A DNA stretch of 64,000 bases from DASQPR01 sp963797675 (GCA_963797675.1 CAWCQQ010000001.1:310001-374000), one strand, 5' to 3'; shown: positions 1 through 10,352, counted from the first letter of the stretch. The notes: generated by a model not told the origin, from the sequence alone. Program-made: numbers and translations.

Positions 1-2
1 AC

Positions 3-1557
3 CTGCTCGTGGCGGGTTCGGGCATGACGGTCAGCGACGGCGTGCTGCCGAATCCGTCCTCCTCGGATGCGGTATCGCCGCCGGCGCCGGCGGTCTGGGT
101 CCCGGACTCGTCGGTCTGGCTGAACCGCGTACAGGGCGACGTGAGCGAGGCGTTCGTCGCCGGTACGCCGCCGTCGCTCGCGAGCAGCCCGGTCGTGCTC
201 GGCATCCAGCACTCGGACGCGGCGAAGCTCAAACTGACCGATGGGACGATCACGCCGCAGGCGCTCAAAGCGGCGCTCGGCCCGATGCGAGTCGACGACA
301 ACACGCCCGGCGTGAAGCACCCGACGCCGTTCCAGCTGGGCCTCGCCGAGCCGCGCAACGACGCAGCCGGCCTGGCCGGCGCGGCGGCGCTCTACCAGAT
401 CGACACGCACGTGGAGGGCAACGAGCAGGACTACAGCCTCGTCGTCTCGGACTTCCGCCTGGCCAATCCCGAGGCCGAGATGGCGACCGATTCGGCCGGT
501 TTGATCGCGGCATTCACGACGAAGAACACGTCCTTCAAGGCACATACGCACCGCGCAGATGTCGATCGCGTTCCTGAGCGAGCAGTCGATCCTCGCGTAC
601 GACGCGACGCATCGCGACCGCGCCGCTCGACGCGATCCGGATGGATCAGGACCTGGCCGGTCTCGACTATCCGATCGCGCTCGTCCAGAAGGTGCCGATC
701 GAACGTCGGTGATGCGGCGGCGAAGTTCCAGAACGACGATCACGAAGCCGGCGTACAGCGGGATCTTCGCGACGGCCGGCTTCCGTACGGCGTCCGGCGC
801 AGCGGCCTCCGGTTTCCCGGCCGCTCACGGCGCCCTGAACACGACGGTGCCGGTCAACCCGTTGCAACTGGCCGGCACGCCGAACGATCCGGTCGCCGGC
901 GCCCTGGCGCTGTGGGGTGCGGCGAACACGAAGTCCCGGGTGCTGGTCATGCTCGAACGAAGGCGCGTCGATGGCGCTGCCGTCGATCTTTCCGAACCTG
1001 AGCCGGATGGGGCTGGCGCAGAACGCCGCCGCGGGCGGTATCAGCCTCTTCACGGACGACAGCGAGCTGGGCTCGTGGATGTTCGCACCCGGACTCGGAG
1101 GCTCGAAGGACTACAAGGAGACGGTCCCGATCAAGGCGCTGGATCAGGGCGAGCCAGCAAACCGACCTGGCCACCGCGATGATGACGGCGCACCGCGCAG
1201 GCCAGCCGACCCGGCTGCGGCCTCTACTCGACCCTCGATGCGGCGTACAAATACATGCTGAGCACGTACGAGGCCGGCAAGATCAATACCATCGTGGTGT
1301 TCACGGACTGCGCCGAGGCCAGCGGCGCCAAGGCCATGCAGCTCGATGACCTGACCGCCGACATCGGTGGAAAGGCATCCGTGGCGACGCCGATCCCGGT
1401 CATCCTGATCAACGTGAACCCGAAAGCGAGCGCGATCACCAAGAACCTCAACTCGATCGCATCCGTCGTCGGTGGCAAGCCGCTGCCGCTGTCATCACCG
1501 CAGGACATCGTGAACGTCTTCCTGGAGGCGATCGTCGCGCTCGGCCCTGGCAGCTGA
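3..1557 (+). CDS. substrate-binding/VWA domain protein (5' end outside window, frameshifted)
   Basis: The gene enters from the left edge. The first ~180 residues look like the second half of an extracellular solute-binding domain. The C-terminal ~200 residues look like a von Willebrand A domain: a strand reading RVLVML is followed by a MIDAS-like NEGASM, and later INTIVVFTDC and PVILINVN form the next strands. The predicted role is a secreted or membrane-anchored binding protein; substrate is unknown. The frame changes about seven times (near 550, 613, 690, 738, 953, 1153 and 1215), each time by one extra base, and the final frame closes at the stop at 1555-1557. The MIDAS lacks the first Asp and first Ser of the canonical DxSxS, but a frameshift falls exactly there, so this residue assignment is unsafe. 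Confidence 0.6.
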
Positions 1558-1614
1558 GGGCCGCGCGGGCGGCGGGGAGCGGATTCGGGCGCGGACGGCG
1601 TACCCTTCACGATC

Positions 1615-2364
1615 GTGAATACTGCCGTGACCCTCCACGCCGCCGCCCACGTGCTGGCCGTCAATCCGCTCAGCGCGGACAGCCTGCTCTCCTGGGCCGG
1701 GTCCTGGGCGCTGTGGCTCGTGATCTTCGCCGAGACCGGCCTGCTCATCGGGTTCTTCCTGCCCGGCGACACGGTGCTGTTCCTGGCCGGCATCCTGTCC
1801 GCGACGGTGGCGGTCGACCCGAACGCGCCGCATCTCGCGTTCGTGCCGCTGCTGATCGTGACGCCGATCGCCGCGATCCTGGGTGCGCAGCTCGGCTACT
1901 TGCTCGGTCGCCGGTACGGCGTGAAGCTGTTCGATCGCCCGAACTCGCGGATCTTCAAGCGGGAGTACGTGGACAAGACCGAGACGGTGTTCAACCGGTT
2001 CGGCGGAGCGAAGGCGGTGGTGCTCGCCCGGTTCATCCCCGTCGTCCGGACGTTCCTGAACCCGGCGGCGGCGATCCTGGAGATGCCGGTCCGCCGATTC
2101 TTCATCTGCAACGTGATCGGCGCGATCCTGTGGACCGACTCGATCCTGATCGTCGGTCACGTCCTGGCGAAGCAGATCTTCGAGCGGGTCGGCCTGGCCA
2201 ACGTCGACAAGTACATCCTGCTGGTGGTCCTGGTCGTCGTTCTGATCTCGGCGACGCCCGTGGTGCTTGACGTCGTCCGCAAGCGGAAAGCGAAAGCCGA
2301 TCCGGACCAGACCGTCGCGCTGGACACAACGGAGAAGACCGGACCGGGCTCACACCGTCGCTAG
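1615..2364 (+). CDS. DedA family membrane protein
   Basis: A 249-residue integral membrane protein of the DedA/SNARE-associated (VTT) family, whose members act in lipid flipping and membrane homeostasis. The family signature is visible: an ETG..IGFFLPGD segment at about residues 39-53, a re-entrant region, and an FxxxKAVVLARFIPVVRTF segment near residue 125 with the conserved Arg and Pro. A C-terminal hydrophobic helix is followed by a short basic cytoplasmic tail. Translation starts at GTG 1615. The gene is intact, and its 3' end overlaps by 15 bp the 3' end of the convergent DUF2127 gene. The physiological substrate cannot be read from sequence. Confidence 0.88.
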   Translation: MNTAVTLHAAAHVLAVNPLSADSLLSWAGSWALWLVIFAETGLLIGFFLPGDTVLFLAGILSATVAVDPNAPHLAFVPLLIVTPIAAILGAQLGYLLGRRYGVKLFDRPNSRIFKREYVDKTETVFNRFGGAKAVVLARFIPVVRTFLNPAAAILEMPVRRFFICNVIGAILWTDSILIVGHVLAKQIFERVGLANVDKYILLVVLVVVLISATPVVLDVVRKRKAKADPDQTVALDTTEKTGPGSHRR

Positions 2365-3163
2365 GCCTGGGCCGGCTCCGGCCGGCGCTTCGTGGTGACC
2401 GATCTTCTTGTCGGTCGTGGCCTCCTGGACCTCGAGCAGGCTCTCTTCGTGCCGCTCGGCCTCGTACGCGGCGACTGCCGCCCCGTGCGCCGAACAGCCG
2501 CTTCGTGAGTACGAGGTAGACCACCGCGCCGACGTTGATGATGAGCGCGCCGATCCGGACCCAGGTCACCCTCTCGACGATCTCGTAGATCTCCAGCGGG
2601 ATGAACAGCGAGGTCGCCACGGCCGCGAAGTACTCACCCCAGCGCTTGAGAAGCCATAGGCCGGTGGCCTCGATCAGCTGCAGCGCGCCGTAGACGAACA
2701 GGCCGGCCGCGACCAGCGTCAGCGTCGCCCCGGTCGATCTGCAGGATCTTCTGGATGTCGGTGATGATCGACGAGTTCGCGATGTCCCAGTGGAACTTCT
2801 TGGCCAGATTCTCGACCGCGGGAAGATCCTCGCTGAACGCCTTCTGGACGCTGACCCGGCTGTCTCGGAACCGGAACACCGCGTACGCGGCGAGCAGCAC
2901 GACCAGCCCTCGGATGAGCCGTTCGAGCGCCAGCAGGCGCAGGATGACCAGGTCGCGGATCTGCTTTCCGCGCCGGACGACGGGCGCGTGCGCCGCCGGT
3001 CCCGGAGCCCTTGGGCTCGCCGAGTCACGTAGTCGCCGCAGCGTAGGCACCGCCAGGCCTCGCCCTGAGACGTTGCGACTTCGAGCGATGCGCGCAGCGC
3101 TGGCTCGTCCGGAGCGTACGTGACATGGCCTCGACGGCCGCACGAACGAAGATTCCAATCCAC
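2350..3163 (-). CDS. DUF2127 family membrane protein with N-terminal zinc-ribbon-like segment (frameshifted)
   Basis: This reconstructs to about 269 residues after removing four single extra bases (near 3020, 2998, 2730 and 2508). The N-terminal part WNLRSCGRRGHVTYAPDE followed by CLRCGDY has a Cys/His arrangement that could bind zinc. It is followed by LVILRLLALERLIRGLVVL and two further hydrophobic segments ending with YLVLTKRLFG, the pattern of the DUF2127 membrane family. The tail is charged and Glu/Lys-rich. GTG 3163 is proposed as the start because the conserved segment begins there; no strong ribosome site is seen, so the true start could lie upstream. Function is unknown. Confidence 0.65.
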
Positions 3164-3325
3164 GTGTAGACGGTACCGTTGCCGGGCCGGCGCGAACTGT
3201 CCGGATCTGGCACGACGTTCCGCCGCGCCGATAGTCCGGCGTGGCACGTTCGGGCGCCGTCCAGACGGCTAATGTCGTCCATACAGGTGCAGCCGCCCTC
3301 AGGCAGCGTGTGGTAGACCGTCATT

Positions 3326-4147
3326 GTGCGTGAGGTGTCAATTATCCAGAGTAACCGTGGCTCGAACCGGAACTCCGGCGTCCACAGTCGACGGTTTGGT
3401 CCGCCGGCGAGTGGCAGCCGGCCACCGGTGGCTGCCGGACGCTTCTATCCGGACCGCCCGACCACGCTGCGGACCACGATCGAGTCGCTGCTCGACGCCG
3501 TTGACGTGCCGCCGCATGACCGGCTGGCGCCGGCCTATCTGGTGCCGCACGCGGCCTACAACGTCTCCGGCGCGATCGCCGCGAACGTCTATGAGCGGCT
3601 GCGCCGCCACAGCGCCGAGATCGAGCGCGTCGTCCTGCTCGGCCCGCGGCACGGCGCGATGGTGCAAGGATGCGTCGCACCGAGCGCGGAGAGCTGGGCA
3701 ACCCCACTCGGCCGTACGCCGATCGACGTCACGTCGACCCGGATGCTGTTCGGCGACGGGCACATTCAGGTCGACGACGAGGCGCACGGTCGCGAGCACT
3801 GCCTGGAGATCCAGTTGCCGTTCATCCAGGCGGCCGCGCCGCACGCGATGATCCTGCCGCTGCTGGTCGGACCGGCATCGGCCGAGGACATGGTGGTCAC
3901 GCTGTCGGCGCTGGACCACCTGCCGGGCACGATCGTCATCGTGACGTCGGATCTCGGCGATGAGAGTACGTCAGCGCGTACCTTAATGTCGATCTTGGAA
4001 ATGGCGCCGGGGCGGATCGGCATCCGCGATGCGTGCGGAGTGCACGCGCTGCGGGGTGTGATCGGATGGGCCAATCACCGCGGCCTGCGGGCGGAACTGC
4101 TGGCTCGCAACGGCGACCACGCGGCGTGCGCGTTCATGTCGATCTGA
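3326..4147 (+). CDS. MEMO-like (AmmeMemoRadiSam system protein B) family protein
   Basis: A 273-residue protein of the MEMO1 family, related to non-haem iron dioxygenases. Visible family segments are PPVAAGRFYP near residue 32, LVPHAAYNVSGA with the first metal-ligand His, LLGPRHGAMV with the second conserved His, and REHCLEIQLPFIQ. The usual SSDLSHY segment is TSDLGDE here, and the typical C-terminal Cys region is shortened to DHAACAFMSI, so metal binding may be altered. Neither an AMMECR1-like gene nor the companion AmmeMemoRadiSam radical SAM gene lies beside it. The first 30 residues are not conserved-looking and the real start may be internal. Confidence 0.72.
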   Translation: MREVSIIQSNRGSNRNSGVHSRRFGPPASGSRPPVAAGRFYPDRPTTLRTTIESLLDAVDVPPHDRLAPAYLVPHAAYNVSGAIAANVYERLRRHSAEIERVVLLGPRHGAMVQGCVAPSAESWATPLGRTPIDVTSTRMLFGDGHIQVDDEAHGREHCLEIQLPFIQAAAPHAMILPLLVGPASAEDMVVTLSALDHLPGTIVIVTSDLGDESTSARTLMSILEMAPGRIGIRDACGVHALRGVIGWANHRGLRAELLARNGDHAACAFMSI

Positions 4148-4178
4148 CGGCTATCCGGGAGCACAGCGATCTGACGGA

Positions 4179-4379
4179 CTATTCGTAGTCCTCGTCGAGG
4201 TGCACCGTCCGGGCCTGCTCGGTCGCGTCCCATTCGTTGACCTCGAGGCCGCGATGGACGTCCTCGGTGTAGTCGACGTCGGCTGCGGCCTCGACCGGAT
4301 CCGCGAGGACCGACTGTTCCATGGCGTCCTCGATGGGCGTTTCCGGCGTCTGATCCATCGGGTCTGGCTGCATACTCAC
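4179..4379 (-). CDS. small acidic protein of a conserved actinomycete type
   Basis: A 66-residue, strongly acidic protein without hydrophobic segments. It ends with EWDATEQARTVHLDEDYE, which resembles the ADxxEQ...V.LDEDEY ending of short acidic actinomycete proteins of unknown function. It converges with the MEMO-like gene, whose stop is 30 bp away. Its start, at ATG 4377-4379, is 188 bp from and divergent to fba. Role unknown; it could be a spurious frame, but composition and ending favour a real gene. Confidence 0.55.
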   Translation of the reverse strand: MSMQPDPMDQTPETPIEDAMEQSVLADPVEAAADVDYTEDVHRGLEVNEWDATEQARTVHLDEDYE

Positions 4380-4567
4380 GACGCTACCGGGTGAGATCGG
4401 ACAGGGCGGGCGGGTACGCCTGCCATAGATGCGAGATACTCACCGGAGCGAGGACAGCGCCCCAGCGTTGTCGGCCGGCTCCTCGTTCACCCGACAGCGC
4501 TGCCAGCCGGCTCCACGACCCGCTGCTGTGGCGCACAAATCTGTCAGAGCAACAAGGAGCTAAGCAC

Positions 4568-5593
<1,026 letters not shown>

Positions 5594-5682
5594 CGATTGT
5601 CGGTTTTAGTATTATCTGGTAGATATCGATACCATAAGGCCTATTTATTCCGAGGTCAGGGTACCTATCAGGAGGCCGGACG

Positions 5683-5996
5683 ATGGTTGGTCGGCGTTGG
5701 ATTCTCAGCGCGGGTGTCACCACCGCGATCCTGCTCGCGCTGACGCCGGTACCGGCCTCGGCGTACGAGCAGAACGGCGCGTTCACGCCGGGCGGCAGCA
5801 CCACGCTGCCGTCCGGCATCGTCGTCTCGGCGCCGCCGCCCGCAGTGATCACGTCGCCGCGATCGGGTGCCGCGATCAACATCGCGATGCCGACCCTCTC
5901 CGGCACCGGCGAACCGCGCGACACGGTGACCGTCCGGTCGTCGTCGCTGCTCTGCAGCGGCCGGTGATGTTCTCGGTTCTCGCCAGAGCAGGTTAA
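5683..5996 (+). CDS. short secreted protein with start of an Ig-like domain (frameshifted or truncated)
   Basis: A good ribosome site (AGGAGG at 5670) precedes ATG 5683. The product has a clear Sec signal peptide ending near PVPASAYEQ, then a Pro/Thr-rich linker, then PTLSGTGEPRDTVTV, which is how bacterial Ig-like (Big-type) repeats begin. The uninterrupted frame stops at 5967 after 94 residues. Allowing two +1 events gives a stop at 5994-5996, tail to tail with the LOG gene. Either way the Ig-like domain is incomplete, so this is a remnant or a disrupted gene. The preceding 90 bp are unusually AT-rich for this window. Confidence 0.45.
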
Positions 5997-7168
5997 CTGT
6001 CGTTCGCTGCGGCACCGGTCAGCAGCGCCATCGCGTCGGGCACCTGGTCGACGACGTGCACCAGGCCGGAAAGGTCACCGGACGGCGTACTCGAGAACAG
6101 CGTCCGGAGCAGCTCCGGCGCCGGTAGCTCGCGCCAGAACTCGGAGTCGAGGAACACGTACGGGCCACTGCCGCCGTCGCTGGCGTAGAACGTCTTCGTC
6201 GCAGCCTGGAACACCTCCTGCACGGTGCCGGCGCGGCCGGCGGCGAACACGATGCCACCCCGGGCCAGTCGCAGGATGGTGTCTTCGCGGATCGCGTTGG
6301 AGAAGTACTTCGCGATGGCGCCCGCGAACAGGTTGGCCGGCTCGTGCCCGTACAGCCAGGTCGGGATCGACAGGCCACCGCACGACGACCATTCGCCCAG
6401 CGCCGGGAACTGCTTCCGGACGTCGAGCGCCGCACGGGTGTAGGCATTCTGCTCGTGGACGTCGGGCGCCGCGGTCAACGCGTCGATGGCGGCGGCCAAC
6501 TCGTCCGCAGAGCGCATCGACATGTAGGAGCCTAGGTTGGCCGCCTCCATCACGCCTGGGCCGCCACCGGTCACCACGACCCGGCCTGCGCGGGTCAGCT
6601 GCCAGCTGAGCGTCGCGGCGAGCCGGTACGCCGCCGAGCCGCGCAACTCCGCGTGCCCGCCCATCACGCCGACGATGCTGGCCGGACCGTGGACGTCGAG
6701 CCAATCGGTGGTCAGGTCCATCAGCGCGTCATCGATGCCGGCATCGTGGAGGCGTTGGGCCAGCGCCTCCCGTACGTCCGGCAGGGCACCGCCGTGCGCC
6801 ACGTAGTGCTCGTAGATGGCGGTGTCGTACATGCCGGTGAAGCCGTCGACCGTGAAGCCGTCGGACAGCGACTCGGGCGTGTAGAGCGCGTTCGGCCCGA
6901 CCGGGTACGGCAGGTGGGCAAAGTGCGGCACGATCTCGGCACCGCGGCGGATCAAATCGAATCCGACGTCGATGGTGGCGAACCGGCAGCCGACGAACAA
7001 CGTGTCGGTCACGTCAACGTGGGTCAGATCCGGCGGATCGACGTCGAGCCGGAGCCCCTGGACGATCGCGCGGGCGATGCTGCCGGTCGCGAGAAAGTGG
7101 GCCAGCTCGTCACGTGACTCGATCTCGGTCATGGACGTAGCGGTGGGCTCGATGATATTTGCGGGCAT
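5993..7168 (-). CDS. LOG family (lysine decarboxylase-like) nucleotide-binding protein
   Basis: About 391 residues. The Rossmann-type LOG signature is seen as VVVTGGGPGVMEAANLG near residue 190, and the second motif as FAAGRAGTVQEVFQAAT near residue 300. LOG enzymes hydrolyse nucleoside monophosphates at the N-glycosidic bond, but this protein is roughly twice LOG length with a ~170-residue N-terminal extension, so the substrate may differ. The start is uncertain: ATG 7168 (MPANII) and ATG 7132 (MTEIES) are both possible and neither has a good ribosome site. It stops against the small secreted gene (4-bp overlap) and is divergent from DUF3151. Confidence 0.78.
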   Translation of the reverse strand: MPANIIEPTATSMTEIESRDELAHFLATGSIARAIVQGLRLDVDPPDLTHVDVTDTLFVGCRFATIDVGFDLIRRGAEIVPHFAHLPYPVGPNALYTPESLSDGFTVDGFTGMYDTAIYEHYVAHGGALPDVREALAQRLHDAGIDDALMDLTTDWLDVHGPASIVGVMGGHAELRGSAAYRLAATLSWQLTRAGRVVVTGGGPGVMEAANLGSYMSMRSADELAAAIDALTAAPDVHEQNAYTRAALDVRKQFPALGEWSSCGGLSIPTWLYGHEPANLFAGAIAKYFSNAIREDTILRLARGGIVFAAGRAGTVQEVFQAATKTFYASDGGSGPYVFLDSEFWRELPAPELLRTLFSSTPSGDLSGLVHVVDQVPDAMALLTGAAANDS

Positions 7169-7214
7169 GGGGCTGGGCACGAAGCCATCTTGCCCTGGCA
7201 AGCGGCAATGTGAG

Positions 7215-7247
7215 AAGGGAGCCCAACGCGAGGCGCTGGACTCCCTT
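7215..7247. repeat. hairpin in divergent intergenic region
   Basis: AAGGGAG pairs with CTCCCTT and, after one mismatch, CCAACGC pairs with GCGCTGG (one G-T pair) around a 3-base loop. It lies in the 233-bp region between the LOG gene and DUF3151, inside the presumed 5' leader of one or both. There is no T-tract, so a simple terminator is unlikely. A role as leader structure or protein-binding palindrome is inference. Confidence 0.5.
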
Positions 7248-7401
7248 ACCGGGTCCTGGGGAGGCTCCGGACTTCCTATTCTCCGCGGGTCGCCCGGCGA
7301 TGCATACCGGCCGGTCGCTTGACCTGCTTTCACCCGTGCGTGACAAACGCCTCACCCCTTCGGTGCACGGAATCCTGCACCCGGCGGGGTTGAATGATCG
7401 A

Positions 7402-7809
7402 ATGCAGAACCTCCTGCCCGAAACGCCGCCCACATACCTGCCTATGGATGACGCACCGGCCGCCGAACTCGCCGCCGGTACGCCTCCCGAGCAGGTCGCG
7501 GCGCATTTTCCGACGAACAGCGCGGCCTGGGCTGCGCTGGCCAAGCGCGCGTTCGATGCCGGTGACGTGATCACCGCGTACGCGTATGCCCGCACCGGCT
7601 ATCACCGCGGCCTCGACCAACTCCGTCGCAACGGTTGGAAGGGGCACGGCCCGGTGCCGTGGTCGCACGCCGGCAACCAGGGATTCCTGCGCTGCCTGCA
7701 CCTTCTCGCGCGGTCCGCCGATGCGATCGGCGAATCCGACGAGGCCGCGAGATGCGCCGAATTCCTCCGCGACTGCGACCCGTCGGCGGCCGACGCTTTG
7801 GCGGGCTAG
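7402..7809 (+). CDS. DUF3151 family protein
   Basis: 135 residues. It matches the actinomycete DUF3151 pattern: NLLPETPPTYLP at the start, YAYARTGYHRGLDQLRRNGW and KGHGPVPWSHAGNQGFLR in the middle, and a helical C-terminus with a DCDPSAADAL ending. The family often sits close to the class II aldolase gene in actinomycetes, as here (1.8 kb). ATG 7402 is chosen because the conserved region begins immediately. Function is unknown. Confidence 0.88.
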   Translation: MQNLLPETPPTYLPMDDAPAAELAAGTPPEQVAAHFPTNSAAWAALAKRAFDAGDVITAYAYARTGYHRGLDQLRRNGWKGHGPVPWSHAGNQGFLRCLHLLARSADAIGESDEAARCAEFLRDCDPSAADALAG

Positions 7810-7814
7810 TTTCC

Positions 7815-7865
7815 GTGATCATGTAGTGCTGACACGCCCTGACGTGCACAGCACTACACGATCAT
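7815..7865. terminator. bidirectional hairpin terminator
   Basis: A 17-bp stem (7815-7831 with 7849-7865, two mismatches) around a 17-base loop lies between the convergent DUF3151 and MinD-like genes. The right arm contains the stop codon of the minus-strand gene. It is a probable shared transcription terminator, judged from position and symmetry; there is no strong T-tract. Confidence 0.65.
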
Positions 7866-9256
7866 GCGAGTTCGTCGATGATCCGGCGCCACGCAGCGAG
7901 GGACGCGATCGTGGGCTGCGGATCGTTCGGGACGAACAGCACGGATGTGGTCCGCCCCTCGAAGTGCGCCCGGATCGCACCGATGTCTTCGTGTCCCCGG
8001 CTGAGCCCGCGCCGCGCCGGCGGCAGCATCACCACGGCCATCGCATCGCGCATACCGGTCCGTTCGAGCATCCGCGCGGCCGTCGCCGGACCACCACCGA
8101 CCGCGTCGACCGCGAGAATGACCTGGTCAGCCTCATTGACGGCGGTGTGCCACGCCGGAGCGCCGAGGTCGGCGCCGGCGTCCAGCACGAGAGCGTCCGC
8201 GCGGTGCTCGTGGTCGAGCGCATCGGCCAGCAGCTTCGCCACGAGCCCGCCGATGCGCACGTCTCCACTGATCACCGCGATCCGCGTACCCGTAGCGGAC
8301 TCCCGGCCCGTCCTGCGTGCCGGCAGGTCCCGCTCATTCCCGGTCGCATCCGGCGCCAGTCGCTCGATCCACTCCGGTAGCGCCGCGTCCGCCGCCACCC
8401 ACTCGGCTCCAACCGGGAGGTCCTCGGAAGCAACAGGCTCGGCCGTCGGAGGCTCTGGGTCGGGTGCGCGAACGACGGTCGCAGGAGTGAAGCGCACGGT
8501 CCCCGGTGGTTGCGCCCAGGGCGAATACTCAGCTGGTACGCCATCCCGGGCCCACCCGTTGTCCGCCGCAACCACAAACCATCCGGGTACGTCGAGATGC
8601 GCGCGTACCGACGCCTCGCCGTTCTCGTCGGTAGCTTCCGGCGAATCCGATCCGGACGTTGCCCGATAACCCGTCGTTGCCTGCTCGCCCGTTTCGTGCT
8701 CGTTAGTTTCGTGCTCGGACGCGGGCGGCTCGCTGGCCGGCGGCTCGCCGGCCGGTTGCTCCGGCGCGGAACCCCCGGCACCGAGCGACATCGCGTCGCC
8801 CGCGGGCATCGCCCAGGCCGGCCCTGATGCCCACGGCGACCCGGAGTCCCGCGCCGACGGAACCGCGCCACTCCCGGGCGCATCGGATAGCGGACGCGAC
8901 CGGGAGGCGCCTGGCTGCGATGGTCCGGGTTCGGAGGCGACGAGGTCCGACGCAGCGTCTGGCGGTGTCGCCGCTGGCGGTTGCGACGGCGCAGGGGCCA
9001 GCAACCGCGACGATCCCGGAAGCCGTCCGGCTGGCGCCGATATGGGTGGCTCTAGGTGCGGCGGCTCGGAATGAGGCGGCCCGGTGTTTGGCACGCCCGC
9101 GACCGACGGCCGGACGGTCGATTCGCGTGCAGCAGCGCCGACCGTCGGCGACGGAGCAGCGACTGGAGGCTCATCCGGGACGGCGTTAACCGCCGCTCCT
9201 GCGCCGATGACCTCGTCCGGTGGCCAGATCGGGTCTGATCTATCCACGTCACCCAC
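7862..9256 (-). CDS. proline-rich MinD/ParA-like protein with degenerate P-loop
   Basis: 464 residues. The N-terminal ~300 are disordered, rich in Pro, Ser, Ala, Gly and Glu. The C-terminal ~160 resemble the core of a MinD/ParA (SIMIBI) ATPase, as in EspI-like actinomycete proteins: a strand TRIAVISGD, then VLDAGADLG as a Walker B-like strand, then ADQVILAVDA. The usual KGGxGKT Walker A is replaced by GDVRIGGLVAKLL with no P-loop lysine, so nucleotide hydrolysis is doubtful. It starts at GTG 9256, 15 bp after the stop of the lipid-kinase-like gene, so the two are probably co-transcribed. Role unknown. Confidence 0.6.
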   Translation of the reverse strand: MGDVDRSDPIWPPDEVIGAGAAVNAVPDEPPVAAPSPTVGAAARESTVRPSVAGVPNTGPPHSEPPHLEPPISAPAGRLPGSSRLLAPAPSQPPAATPPDAASDLVASEPGPSQPGASRSRPLSDAPGSGAVPSARDSGSPWASGPAWAMPAGDAMSLGAGGSAPEQPAGEPPASEPPASEHETNEHETGEQATTGYRATSGSDSPEATDENGEASVRAHLDVPGWFVVAADNGWARDGVPAEYSPWAQPPGTVRFTPATVVRAPDPEPPTAEPVASEDLPVGAEWVAADAALPEWIERLAPDATGNERDLPARRTGRESATGTRIAVISGDVRIGGLVAKLLADALDHEHRADALVLDAGADLGAPAWHTAVNEADQVILAVDAVGGGPATAARMLERTGMRDAMAVVMLPPARRGLSRGHEDIGAIRAHFEGRTTSVLFVPNDPQPTIASLAAWRRIIDELA

Positions 9257-9271
9257 CGTAGATGACGAATG

Positions 9272-10255
9272 TCAGGCCGTGAAGACGCCCCAGGCGCCGG
9301 CCTCGATCCACCACGACCGTTTCCTGGTCAGTACCGCATCGACGCCGTCGTCCACGATCGGTACATCGGAGCGCGGACTGACCGAAACGGCTCGGCCGGT
9401 GGCTCGGCGTACCTCGATCCGTACCTGTGAACGGCCTAGCCGCGAGCGGGTCGCGACCGGCGAGCGCCACCGCGACCGTGATCGAGCCGTTGCCCGCGTC
9501 GGCCTGGGGTGCGAGCGCAATCTCGTCGATGGTGGCGTAACCGTCGGCGTTCGCGATCGCGCATGCGAGCAGCGGCTCGGTGCCGTCGGACAACGTGATG
9601 TCGTCTACCACGACCACGCCGTTCCAGGGTGCCGCGTGCCCGGACTCATCGACGCCGCCGGCCAGCGCGCCGTGCAACGTGATCGACCCGCCGTCGTGGC
9701 GGAATAGGTCGAGCCGGCGCACCGCACCGACCGATCACGGCCTTCGCCACATCGGAGCCGTCGCGTGGAAGACCGAGCCGGTCCGCAAGATCGGACGTGT
9801 GGTGCATCGGAAGGATCGCGATCGGCGGAAGATCCGGAAGCGTACGGCCGTCCGGCACATCGGCGGGCCGCTTGCTCGGCGCCGGTGCGTAGCGGCGGAC
9901 CATCCGGCGGACCACGGCCCGGAGCTGACTGTCCGACTCGGTTGCCACGATCAGTGTCGGGCCGCTGGAGGAGGGCCAGGTCAGACCGTCCGGCCGGGCC
10001 GGGCCGTCGAGCCTTGCGATGACCGCGTCGATCTCCTGGTCGGATGTCGCCGTGATCAGCTCGATCTCGAACCCGCCTGCGACCAGAGCATCCCGGCAGG
10101 CCAGTACGGGCACCCGCGGACCGCTCGCGCAGGCGCGCGTCAGACCCGTGCCGCAGGTCGAACCGCAGCCGCCACCGATGCCGCAGCCGTCGGCTTTGTC
10201 ACCGTCTGCGACGTCTGGCTCGTTCGCCAAGCTCAGGATGATCGGCCTGTGGCAT
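9272..10255 (-). CDS. diacylglycerol kinase-like protein with Cys-rich N-terminus (frameshifted)
   Basis: This reconstructs to about 326 residues after three single extra bases (near 10231, 9725 and 9425). It resembles the lipid/diacylglycerol kinase-like proteins often encoded near purA in actinomycetes: PTLIVATESDSQLRAVVRRM, PPIAILPMHHTSDLADRLG where the kinase GT..D.A motif would be, WNGVVVVDDITLSDG, and a C-terminal β-sandwich ending RKRSWWIEAGAWGVF. The family GGDG motif is not recognisable. ATG 10255 is proposed because AAGGAGG lies three bases upstream. The reconstructed N-terminus then carries CGIGGGCGSTCGTG followed by a further Cys. It probably shares an operon with the MinD-like gene. 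Confidence 0.6.
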
Positions 10256-10352
10256 GGGCCTCCTTACACGTGCGGGTGCTGATGGTTGTTAGCCTGACGT
10301 ACCGGGGGCACCCGGGGCCGGTCTCGTGCGCCCCGTTGAGAGGCGGAGAAAC

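Noticed and set aside
7200..7300. Structured RNA (riboswitch or RNase P-like) in the 7.2-7.3 kb intergenic region
   Set aside because: Only one clear hairpin is present; none of the conserved cores of known structured RNAs could be recognised by eye.
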